A stretch of 64,000 nt of DNA from an uncultured Bacteroidales bacterium. GTDB taxonomy: Bacteria > Bacteroidota > Bacteroidia > Bacteroidales > CAIXZF01. The DNA lies in contig CAIXZF010000035.1 of NCBI GenBank assembly GCA_903923925.1, positions 248,001 through 312,000 of the forward strand, written 5' to 3'. The notes beneath the pieces were generated by a model. The model was not told the DNA's origin, searched no databases, and saw only the letters and a list, made by a program, of their open reading frames with translations. Position 1 is the stretch's first letter; each line of letters begins with the position of its first letter. The translations under genes were made by a program, and so were the position numbers. Shown here in pieces: positions 51,061 to 60,200 of this stretch.

Positions 51061-52905
51061 ATGAAGAGAATTTTATTTCTTATCGTTGCTCTGTCAACAA
51101 GTATTGTAGCATTGCCCCAGCAAAGACAACTGGGTAAAGTTGTTCCTGCGAACAAGGCCAATCTTGAAATGATGAAACCTTTCCGGAATGCTGTAAAAGA
51201 TATAAATAATTATATGGTTACGATCCCTCAGGTACCATATAAAGCAAAAGCTGTTGTTACTGAAGAGGTTATAGGACAAACTCGCTACGATCTGCAAACG
51301 AATCAAAGTGTACAAAACAGAGTTTATGCTTTTCCTGATCACACAATTGGAGCAGTCTGGACCAGGGGAATTGCAGATCCGGGATTTGCTGACAGAGGTT
51401 CAGGATACAATTATTATGATGGCTCAAGTTGGGCTCCGGCACCTTCTGCAAGAATTGAAACTACTAAAGCCGGCTGGCCATCATATCAACCTTATGGGCC
51501 GAACGGTGAAATAGTTGTAACTCACCATAATACAGCCGGTTTAATTGTTTGTAAACGCGATACTAAAGGAAGTGGTGCCTGGACTGAAAGTATTCTTCCT
51601 GGCCCTACAGGAGCAATTGATATCTCCTGGCCTAGAATGGTAACTTCCGGACCAAATCATGACAAAATCCATATAATAGCCAGCACTTATTCTGTTTACC
51701 AGGGTCTGAATCTCGCTTTACTCTATTACCGCTCCTTAGATGGTGGCACGACCTGGGACCAGCAACATGTTATTCTACCAGGTATGTCCAGTACCGAATA
51801 TGCCGGTTTTGCAGGCGATAGTTATGCAATGGCTCAACCTCATGGTGATACCCTGGCTTTCGTTGTTGGCGACAATTGGATTGATCTGTTTATGATGAAA
51901 TCCACGGATGGTGGAACTTCATGGACAAAAACAGTCATTTTTCCACATCCTTACCCGCATTTTGTTGAAACTACCACACTTGTTTTGGATACTCCAACTG
52001 TTACGGATGGCTCACTTGCAATAACCCTCGACAAATTTGGAAAAGCCCATGTTGCCTTTGGTCTCATGAAAGTATTGAATGCAGATCTTACCGATGGTAC
52101 AACCTCATTCTTCCCTTATACTGATGGTTTAGCATACTGGAATGAAGATATGCCGCAACTAAGCAGCCTCGATTTTAATGTGCTTGAACAATCAGGTAAT
52201 ATAGTTGGCTCAACTCCTGACCTGAACAATAATGATACTATTCTTGAATTTATCGATCTAGGAACATATTACCTTTCAGTTACCAGTATGCCAACTATTG
52301 CAGCATACGATAATGGAATATACCTTTCATACGCAACTGTAATGGAGCATATGGATAATGGAGTTCAGAACTACCGCCATATCTGGGCAAGAAATACTTT
52401 TAATGCTGGTGTAAGTTGGTCTGATCCTGTTAATCTCAATTCTTCGATAGTACATAATTTTGATGAGTGCGTGTTCCCTTGTTTTTCTCCTACACCTATT
52501 CTCTATCATTTTCCATTATCATATCAATATGATGAGGAACCTGGAATGGCTGTGAGAGGGGATGTTCCTGCAGATCCATATACTGATAACAGTATTGCCG
52601 TGATAAATGTGCCTCTGGCAATTGGCATCAATGAACTCTCAGATGTCAATTTTGAAGTTTTACAGAATTATCCTAATCCTGCTAACGGAAATACAACGAT
52701 CCCTGTAATCTTGAAGAATCCCGGAACAATTGAATTTACTGTGAATGATTATCTGGGAAGAATTCTTAATTCACAGGTGTTAAAGAATGTTGGAACGGAC
52801 AAGCAGCTGATCACACTTGATACCAGGAATTGGGCTTCGGGATTATATTTTTACACTGTTCGGTCAGGTAAACAGGAAGTTACGCATAAATTAGTCGTTA
52901 ATTAA
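51061..52905 (+). CDS. Secreted Asp-box protein with T9SS type A tail, paralogue B
   Basis: 614 residues, signal peptide to about residue 18 ('VALPQ'). Shares with its neighbours 'TRYDLQTNQSVQNRVYAF', 'DRGSGYNYYDGSSWAP', Asp boxes 'SLDGGTTW' and 'STDGGTSW', 'MEHMDNGVQNYRHIWAR' and 'YDEEPGMAVRGDVPADPY'. The sorting domain ('VLQNYPNPANGNTTIPV' to 'THKLVVN') differs more from those of paralogues A and C than they differ from each other. It ends 18 bases before paralogue C, so B and C are probably one transcript. Function as for paralogue A: unknown surface or secreted binding protein. Confidence 0.85.
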   Translation: MKRILFLIVALSTSIVALPQQRQLGKVVPANKANLEMMKPFRNAVKDINNYMVTIPQVPYKAKAVVTEEVIGQTRYDLQTNQSVQNRVYAFPDHTIGAVWTRGIADPGFADRGSGYNYYDGSSWAPAPSARIETTKAGWPSYQPYGPNGEIVVTHHNTAGLIVCKRDTKGSGAWTESILPGPTGAIDISWPRMVTSGPNHDKIHIIASTYSVYQGLNLALLYYRSLDGGTTWDQQHVILPGMSSTEYAGFAGDSYAMAQPHGDTLAFVVGDNWIDLFMMKSTDGGTSWTKTVIFPHPYPHFVETTTLVLDTPTVTDGSLAITLDKFGKAHVAFGLMKVLNADLTDGTTSFFPYTDGLAYWNEDMPQLSSLDFNVLEQSGNIVGSTPDLNNNDTILEFIDLGTYYLSVTSMPTIAAYDNGIYLSYATVMEHMDNGVQNYRHIWARNTFNAGVSWSDPVNLNSSIVHNFDECVFPCFSPTPILYHFPLSYQYDEEPGMAVRGDVPADPYTDNSIAVINVPLAIGINELSDVNFEVLQNYPNPANGNTTIPVILKNPGTIEFTVNDYLGRILNSQVLKNVGTDKQLITLDTRNWASGLYFYTVRSGKQEVTHKLVVN

Positions 52906-52923
52906 TCATCTAAAATCTAAATT

Positions 52924-54789
52924 ATGAAGAAAATTACTCTTATTTCCCTCCTGCTTCTTTCAGGACTTATTGTTTTCGGACAGGGTTTAAAAAAACCTGT
53001 TTATCCTGAATCAAAGAAGAATATTGCAACAAAGAGGCCGTTTCGTTTAACTGGCGAAATTCCTCAGAGTTTCCTTGAATCAAAAGGAAACCCAATGGTA
53101 AAAGCCGGGCTTGTACCTTCTGAAACTACTACAATGGTAACCCGTTACGATCTCCCTACAAACCAGGCAACACAAAACAGAATCTATCTGCACCCTGATG
53201 GAACAGTTGGAGCAACTTGGACCTGGGGTGTTTCGGATCCAGCATTTGCCGACCGTGGCACAGGTTACAATTACTTTGACGGATCTGCATGGGGCCCACA
53301 GCCTAGTGCACGAATTGAATCTGTTAGAACAGGATGGCCATCCTATGTACCTTATGGAACTGCTGGCGAGGCAGTCCTTTGCCATGATTTTGGCACTCCT
53401 GGTGGACTTGTTCTCAGCAAACGTACTACTAAAGGTACCGGCAGCTGGACCGAACAGACTATTCCAGGGCCTGCTGGTCAGAATGGTTTATCCTGGCCTA
53501 GAATGGTTACAAGTGGCTCAAATAATGGTTCTATTAATATTATTGCTGTTACCAGGCCTGTAGCCAATAGTGGTACGGTTTATCAGGGATTAGATGGTGC
53601 AATTTTATACAGCAGATCCGACGATGGTGGAGCTACCTGGCCTGTTCAAAATCAATTGCTGACCGGAATGACTTCAAATGAATATACCGGGTTTGGAGGC
53701 GATTGCTATGCCTGGGCTCAACCTAAAGGAAATACGCTTGCTTTTGTTGTTGGTGATAACTGGAGTGACCTTTTCCTGATGAAATCAACAGACAATGGAA
53801 ATACCTGGACAAAAACTGTAGTTTTCCAGCATCCATATCCTATGTTCGACGAAACTCATACAGTTGTTGCTGATACTCCAACCGTGGTTGATGGTGGTAT
53901 TGCCGTAGCCCTTGATAATAATGGGAAAGCTCATGTTTTCTTTGGTTTAATGCGGGTTTTGAATGTTGACACCACTGATGCGCAGACTACTTTTTTCCCG
54001 TACACTGATGGTTTAGCTTACTGGAATGAAGATATGCCAACATTTACCAATCTGAATTTCGATACCCTATACAACAACAATCATCTTGTTGGATGGCTTC
54101 AGGATTTAAACGGAAATGATACTGTAATGGAATTTGTTGCTATTGGTACATATTACCTTGCACTTACAAGCATGCCAAATGTTACTATTGATGATCAGAA
54201 CAGAATTTATTTATTCTTTACGGAAGTAATGGAACATATGGATAATGGTGTTGAAAATTATCGTCACGTTTGGGCAAGAGTTAAAACAGGAGAAACATGG
54301 GGCGATTTTTACAATGCAAATAGTAGCATTATTCACAATTTTGATGAGTGCATCTTTCCTTCAGTTTCACCAACAAGTGATAATTATTGCCATATTCTGT
54401 ATCAGGCAGATGAAGAGCCTGGAATGGCTGTGAGAGGTTCAAGTCCTGCTGACCCATACACAGATAATAATGTGATTTATTCGAAGATTCTTAAATCTGA
54501 AATTGTTGGGATTAAAGAAAAAATTAATTCTTCTACAGTTGTTTCTCAGAATTATCCCAATCCTGCATCTTCAACTACCTCTATTCGAGTTTGTATTCAG
54601 AAACCAGGAAAACTTGGAATAGATGTAATGAATTCTGTTGGGCAAAAAGTTTTTGAGATTCCTTCAACTCAAGTTGCATCTGGAACGCATCAGTTTATTT
54701 TTGACGTTTCTGGATATACACCAGGCCTTTATTTTTACACTGTAAAAACAAGAGATTCTTCAATTACCAGAAAAATGGTAGTACAATAA
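52924..54789 (+). CDS. Secreted Asp-box protein with T9SS type A tail, paralogue C
   Basis: 621 residues, signal peptide to about residue 19 ('VFGQ'). Same organisation as paralogue A: 'TRYDLPTNQATQNRIYLH', 'DRGTGYNYFDGSAWGP', Asp boxes 'SDDGGATW' and 'STDNGNTW', 'MEHMDNGVENYRHVWAR', 'ADEEPGMAVRGSSPADPY', then a sorting tail 'NYPNPASSTTSIRV' to 'TRKMVVQ' sharing a 13-residue identical block with A. Terminated by a stem at 54847. Probably translated from the B-C transcript. Ligand or substrate unknown. Confidence 0.85.
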   Translation: MKKITLISLLLLSGLIVFGQGLKKPVYPESKKNIATKRPFRLTGEIPQSFLESKGNPMVKAGLVPSETTTMVTRYDLPTNQATQNRIYLHPDGTVGATWTWGVSDPAFADRGTGYNYFDGSAWGPQPSARIESVRTGWPSYVPYGTAGEAVLCHDFGTPGGLVLSKRTTKGTGSWTEQTIPGPAGQNGLSWPRMVTSGSNNGSINIIAVTRPVANSGTVYQGLDGAILYSRSDDGGATWPVQNQLLTGMTSNEYTGFGGDCYAWAQPKGNTLAFVVGDNWSDLFLMKSTDNGNTWTKTVVFQHPYPMFDETHTVVADTPTVVDGGIAVALDNNGKAHVFFGLMRVLNVDTTDAQTTFFPYTDGLAYWNEDMPTFTNLNFDTLYNNNHLVGWLQDLNGNDTVMEFVAIGTYYLALTSMPNVTIDDQNRIYLFFTEVMEHMDNGVENYRHVWARVKTGETWGDFYNANSSIIHNFDECIFPSVSPTSDNYCHILYQADEEPGMAVRGSSPADPYTDNNVIYSKILKSEIVGIKEKINSSTVVSQNYPNPASSTTSIRVCIQKPGKLGIDVMNSVGQKVFEIPSTQVASGTHQFIFDVSGYTPGLYFYTVKTRDSSITRKMVVQ

Positions 54790-54846
54790 TAATTAAATAG
54801 CTCCCGAATAAAATGGGCTAGGGAATTTTTTATTAATATTGATTTT

Positions 54847-54882
54847 CAAGGACATATCTTAATTGATATGTCCTTGTTATTT
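54847..54882 (+). terminator. Intrinsic terminator after the Asp-box array
   Basis: CAAGGACATATC (54847-54858) and GATATGTCCTTG (54865-54876) form a perfect 12-bp stem with a 6-base loop, followed by a T-rich tail. Separates the array from the type B cargo gene. Confidence 0.8.
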
Positions 54883-54932
54883 AAATAGTTATGAAGTTAT
54901 TAACATCAAGAAACAGTAATCCGCTTTCTGGT

Positions 54933-54961
54933 TTTGATTATTTTGGACTTGAATAGATTTG
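54933..54961 (+). promoter_or_regulatory. Promoter of the type B (CHU_C) cargo gene
   Basis: TTTG (54933-54936) and TAGATTTG (54954-54961) are 17 bases apart, matching the Bacteroidota -33/-7 pattern. Predicted start of transcription near 54968, about 42 bases before the ATG at 55010. Confidence 0.6.
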
Positions 54962-55009
54962 TTTTTTAGATATTAAAATATGTAAAGACTAGATTATCAA
55001 TGAGTTAAG

Positions 55010-57169
55010 ATGTTAGATGATTTGATTTCACTTCATGTATTTCTGTTAAGAAAAAAGAACTTTTTCTTAACTTTAGCGTATAAATGGAAGGTAACTTTGA
55101 CCTCAATAGTTGATAACTCATTATTTATTAACATTTCAGTTTTGAAATTTAAATTCAAAATATTAAATTCAGTAGTCACTAATGGTGGAAGAATCCTTTC
55201 GTTATGGTTGCTAAAGATATTAATGTTATGTACTTCACCGGCGTTCGGACAGTGTTGGGTTACTCTTTATGTAGATTCGGTTAATAGTGATACTGTTCAT
55301 ATTTGTAAGGGAGATACTGTAACGATGAATGCTGATGGGCAGTGTGTGCTTATAAACAGTAATTTTAATTCAGGAACATTGGGAGACGGTTGGAATTATT
55401 GTACACCTAATTTTATTTTTCATGCACCTTGTGATACATCTTTGATAGAAACCAATTATTTATGGTTTGGTGAGGATTGTGTTCCAAACCGCCGATTGGA
55501 ATCTGTTGATTTGAATATGACAAATGGCGGACAGATTGCTTTTAGCTTGAAGTTTGGGATTCAGGGTGATCAACCTTCTTGTGAAGGACCTGATGAATTA
55601 TGGGATGGGGTTTCTGTACAATATTCAACTGATGAAGGAATTACCTGGGTAGATATTGTTTATTTTGCACCTAATGGTACAATACAGCCGGCAAACCCGA
55701 ATGTTCAAACTCCACTGACATACTGGCCTACAGTATTCTGCCAATGGGATGACTATAGCTTTAATATTCCAACTGCAGCTCAAACTCCTCATACCAGGAT
55801 CCGATGGATTCAAACACATTGTAGCTACTTCAACAATCATTATGATGATAACTGGGGTTTGGATAATGTAACAATTTCAAACTCAAGCAATACTGGCATT
55901 GAATGGGGTACTGCCTCTTCTGGTACCTTTGTACCAGACTCAACTGCAACTTATGTGGTTTATATTCTTGGATTAGGGAATCCTCCGGACACAGTTGCTA
56001 TTGATTCCGTAACTATTGTTGTTCACAATCTGCCGGGTTTTACTATTAACGGTGATACTACAATCTGTTCTGGTGACGAAGTAAATCTTTCAGTTTCCGG
56101 ATCGTATGAGTTTTTATGGAGTAATGGAAGCATAGGAAGTAATTTAATTACTAGTCCTGTTCTATCAACACTTTATTTTGTCACAGCTACTGATAACCTT
56201 GGATGCAGGAATGTAAAAAAAACAAATATTACTGTTAATCAACTTCCATTGGTAACTGCAATTGGGGATACTGTTTGTAAAGGAAGCGATGCCCAGTTAA
56301 CAGCAACAGGTGGTGTTAATTATTTATGGAGTAATTCAAATTCTGGAGCACAAATTATTGTTCATCCCGAAAGTTCAACTCTCTACCAGGTTAGTGTTAC
56401 AGATACGAACGGTTGTGTAAATACTGCATCAGCATCAGTGCTAATTAATCAGGTTCCTGAACCGGGTTTGGATAATCATTTTATTTTATGTTTCGGTAAT
56501 CCACTGATAGTTAAAGCTGAAGGTGGGGTTGTGTACGAATGGAGTAATGGGTTAAATACGCCTCAGGTTGTTCTTAAACCAGAAACAAACTCTACGTTTT
56601 TTGTTACAGTTACAAATTCTGAAGGTTGTTCTCATACAGATTCCATTGTTGTTTATGTTAGCCCGGAATATGTTATTTCTGCCATTTCTTCTGCAGATAG
56701 CATTTGTGCTGGAGAATCCTTGACCTTATCAGCAAGTGGTGGTGACTATTACGAGTGGAGTAATGGGAAAAGGACAGCAGAAATTGAAGTAGAGCCAGAA
56801 AAGTCTACGTATTATTCTGTTACTGTTTCAAATATTTTCAGTGGTAAAGAATGTGCAGAAGAAAGACAGCTTTTTGTAAATGTGAATGATTGCAACGTTG
56901 TATTCCTGGCTAATGCTTTTTCACCGAAAGGTTATAATAGCATCTTTAAACCAATTGGACAACTGGAAAATGTTACAGACTATAGTTTCCGGATTTTTAA
57001 TAGATCAGGTAAGCAGCTCTTTGAAACCCGTGACCCTTTTGCAGGATGGGATGGAAGGTATAATGGAGAGTTTGTAGAGAATGGAGTTTACGTTTATATT
57101 CTTCGATTTATGCCTGAGTTCGGAACAAAAGGATTTGAAAAACTAGGGTCTTTACTTATTGTTGAATAA
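55010..57169 (+). CDS. Ig-repeat surface protein with T9SS type B (gliding motility-associated, CHU_C) sorting domain
   Basis: 719 residues. An unusually long N-terminal part (1-58) precedes the signal-peptide core 'LSLWLLKILMLCTSPAFGQ'. Residues about 110-290 resemble a reelin-type beta-sandwich ('WDGVSVQYSTDEGITWVDI', 'RIRWIQTHC', 'DNWGLDNVTI'). Four Ig/PKD-like repeats of about 80 residues follow, each starting 'ICSGDEVNLSVSG', 'VCKGSDAQLTATG', 'LCFGNPLIVKAEG', 'ICAGESLTLSASG' and containing 'LWSNG'-like strands. The C-terminal 65 residues ('FLANAFSPKGYNSIFKP', 'FRIFNRSGKQLFE', 'GWDGRYNGEFVENGVYVY') are the CHU_C domain of type B cargo. Start uncertain: ATG at 55010 follows a good promoter, yet no better ATG lies nearer the signal peptide. 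Confidence 0.85.
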   Translation: MLDDLISLHVFLLRKKNFFLTLAYKWKVTLTSIVDNSLFINISVLKFKFKILNSVVTNGGRILSLWLLKILMLCTSPAFGQCWVTLYVDSVNSDTVHICKGDTVTMNADGQCVLINSNFNSGTLGDGWNYCTPNFIFHAPCDTSLIETNYLWFGEDCVPNRRLESVDLNMTNGGQIAFSLKFGIQGDQPSCEGPDELWDGVSVQYSTDEGITWVDIVYFAPNGTIQPANPNVQTPLTYWPTVFCQWDDYSFNIPTAAQTPHTRIRWIQTHCSYFNNHYDDNWGLDNVTISNSSNTGIEWGTASSGTFVPDSTATYVVYILGLGNPPDTVAIDSVTIVVHNLPGFTINGDTTICSGDEVNLSVSGSYEFLWSNGSIGSNLITSPVLSTLYFVTATDNLGCRNVKKTNITVNQLPLVTAIGDTVCKGSDAQLTATGGVNYLWSNSNSGAQIIVHPESSTLYQVSVTDTNGCVNTASASVLINQVPEPGLDNHFILCFGNPLIVKAEGGVVYEWSNGLNTPQVVLKPETNSTFFVTVTNSEGCSHTDSIVVYVSPEYVISAISSADSICAGESLTLSASGGDYYEWSNGKRTAEIEVEPEKSTYYSVTVSNIFSGKECAEERQLFVNVNDCNVVFLANAFSPKGYNSIFKPIGQLENVTDYSFRIFNRSGKQLFETRDPFAGWDGRYNGEFVENGVYVYILRFMPEFGTKGFEKLGSLLIVE

Positions 57170-57268
57170 TCTATTTTATCATTTCCGATTGATGTTTCCT
57201 AATCATGGGGTTTTCATACCTTTATCCTAATTAAAGTTTATATTATTTTTATCTGAGATAAATTCTTA

Positions 57269-60200
57269 ATGGAAAGAATATTTTCTGCGGGGCAGTCACA
57301 TTTAAGGACATTGCTAGTCATTTTTGTTATTGTATTACTTAATTCAAATTTGCATTCTCAGCAATTCGGTAACGAATGGATAAATTATAATCAGCCATTT
57401 TATCGCTTCAAGGTTTACAAAGACGGAATTTATCGGATAAATTATTCAACTCTTGATTCTGCTTTACAGCAAAATGGAATTCAACTGTCCAACATTTCAC
57501 CAAATTATTTCCAGATTTGGGGTAGAGGAGAACAACAATATATCTTTATTCAAACAGGAATCGATGGCTTATTTAACAGTGGCGACTATATCGATTTCTA
57601 TGGGAGAAAGAATAATGGCTATTATGATTCATTGATATATGACCACCCATCAAGCCAGGTTAATCCCTATGTAAGCCTGTTTAGCGATACTGCATATTAT
57701 TTCTTTAGTTTTAATTCATCAGGTAATAATAACAGAATTATTAGTGAGACAACAGGGAATTATTCTGCTTATCAACCTCTTAATTATGTTTGGTGGACAA
57801 GCGTTTTCGTATACCCGGAAATATATTCTTCTGGTGAAAGGTTCATTACTTCTGATCCTGCCACTACAATTAGTGATGCTGCTTATACAACTGGCGAAGG
57901 AATTACCTCTTACGGTTTTGGTGTTAATGGATCTCAAACCAGGCAACTTGCTGTTAGCAAGGTTTATGCCCAGGGGCCTCCTGCAATCTTTCAATTTGCT
58001 GCCTTTGGCGGTAGTAGCAGAGTGGAGGCAGTCCCAAACTGCCATTTAAAAAGCAATTTCCAGAATCTGCAAATTGTTGATACAAACATACTTAATTACC
58101 ATGTAGGTCATTTCTCTGCCACCATTCCCAATAATCAGATTTACAACCAAACTCCAACTGTCCAATTCTCGAATATTGGTGTAACTGGCCAGAATGGATA
58201 CGAATGGATGACAATCCCTTACATGGTCCTGGAATATGCTCACTCACCTGACTTTTCAAATCTGCAGTCTGCTAGATTCCAATTGAACCAGGTTTCTTTG
58301 CAGCCTTATTTGTATTTGAGGATTAGCAATTTTAATCTGCTAAATGGAGATTCTTTGCATCTCTATGATATCAGAAATCACAAAAGAATCAAACCCGTCC
58401 AAAACGCAGGGATTTTACACTTTCTGATTCCTAATTCACCGGACTCTGAAGATTGCTACCTGGCCGGAGATTCCCAGACTAATATTGTAAAATCACTTAA
58501 ACCTGTTGGGCAGGGCAGTGGTTTTTTTCAGGATTTTTCGTCACCAGCTTATGCTGATAACTGCGACTATCTCATTGTTACCCACGATACTTTGTTTCAG
58601 GCTGCAAATCAATATTCAGATTACCGGAAATTAAATGGATTGCCTGAGAAATTTAAACCAGTTGTTGCCGGGATTGATGATTTGTATGACCAATTTGCAC
58701 AGGGTATTGATAAAAATCCATTAGCAATCAGAAATTTTGCCAGATTTTGCCTGACCCATTTTAGTAACCGTCCAAAATATTTATTTCTTATAGGAAAATC
58801 ATACTGTCCTTCCACATTTAATTTGAACTCCTGGTATTACAATCATACTATTTTACCAACCTATGGAAGTCCGCCTTCTGACTGGATGTTCACATTTGGA
58901 ATTGAGTTACCCAATGAGGTAGCTTTTCCAGTGGGTCGCCTTAGTGCATACGACCAAAGCGATATTTACAATTATTTGGATAAAGTTGCACTCTTTGAAC
59001 AAAATAATTCACACCCTGCTGAACCGGCAAAAAATGTGCTGAATTTTGGTGGAGGTAGCAGCTCTTTTGAACAGGGAATTTTCAGTTATTATCTTAGCCG
59101 ATATACTGAAAAATTAAAAGCACCTTATTTCGGTGCAAATGTGAGAACTCTTCTAAAAACTTCACCTGACCCAATTCAGGTGAACCAAACTGATTTTATT
59201 CGAAATATAATTGAAAATGAAGGTGTTGGTATTCTTAATTATTTTGGACATGCCAGTGGAGTGAGTTTCGATATGAGCATTGGAGATCCCGGGGATTATA
59301 ACAATTATGGTAAATATTATTTTGTACTGGCAAATTCCTGCTGGGCAGGCGATATATTTGAGTACCATTCAGGATTAAGCAGCGAACGATATGTTTTGAT
59401 TAAAAATAAAGGTGCAATTGCTTATTTGGCTTCAGTTTCAGAAGGTGAACATGTTTTTCTTAATGCTTATTCAAATAATTTTTATGATGAACTTACTAGT
59501 CTTAATTATAGCAAATCTCTTGGGAATGTTATAGCTCAGGGAATTCATAAATTACTCACAAATCCTCAGAATACTTCATTCAGCTACAAAGAAACTTGTC
59601 TTGAGTTCGCTCTCCATGGCGATCCAGCAATTGTATTAAATCCAACTCCTTTTCCGGATTATGATATCAAACCGGGTATAATTACTCCGGAAAAAGTTTT
59701 TTTTACCCCTTCTCTGATTACAAATGAAATTGATTCCTTCAGGATTAGCATTATACCTGCAAATAATGGGAAGGCAATTGATACTTCATTCTTTGTCAGG
59801 ATTACCAGGGAGGTGCCATCGAAAACAATTATGGATACCCTTATCAGGATCAAAGCGCCTTTATTCAGGGATACTTTCAGTATAACCTTACCGGTACTTA
59901 GTAACATTGCTTCTGGTATTAATACATTTAGAATTTATCTTAATGCATTAAATGAAATTGATGAGAATGGTTTTCTCGAAAATAATAATGCTATCGTTAC
60001 AATTAATGTAAATACTAATAATGTTTATCCGGTTTATCCGTATAAATATTCAATTGTTCCTGAATTGCCTCTGAAATTATTCGCTTCGGTTTCTTCCTCC
60101 TTCAACCAAATATCGGATTATAATTTCCAGTTAGACACAACCGATTTGTTCAATAGCCCGGTACTAAAGGATACAATTATATCTCATGGAGGTGGTGTTA

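Larger units (their letters stand above)
49075..54789 (+). repeat. Tandem array of three paralogous T9SS cargo genes
   Basis: Genes at 49075-50940, 51061-52905 and 52924-54789 encode 621, 614 and 621 residues with the same domain order and long shared blocks. The first and third share a 13-residue identical block in the sorting tail ('VMNSVGQKVFEIP') that the middle one lacks ('VNDYLGRILNS'). This points to duplication of one ancestor, with later divergence or replacement of the middle copy's tail. Confidence 0.85.
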
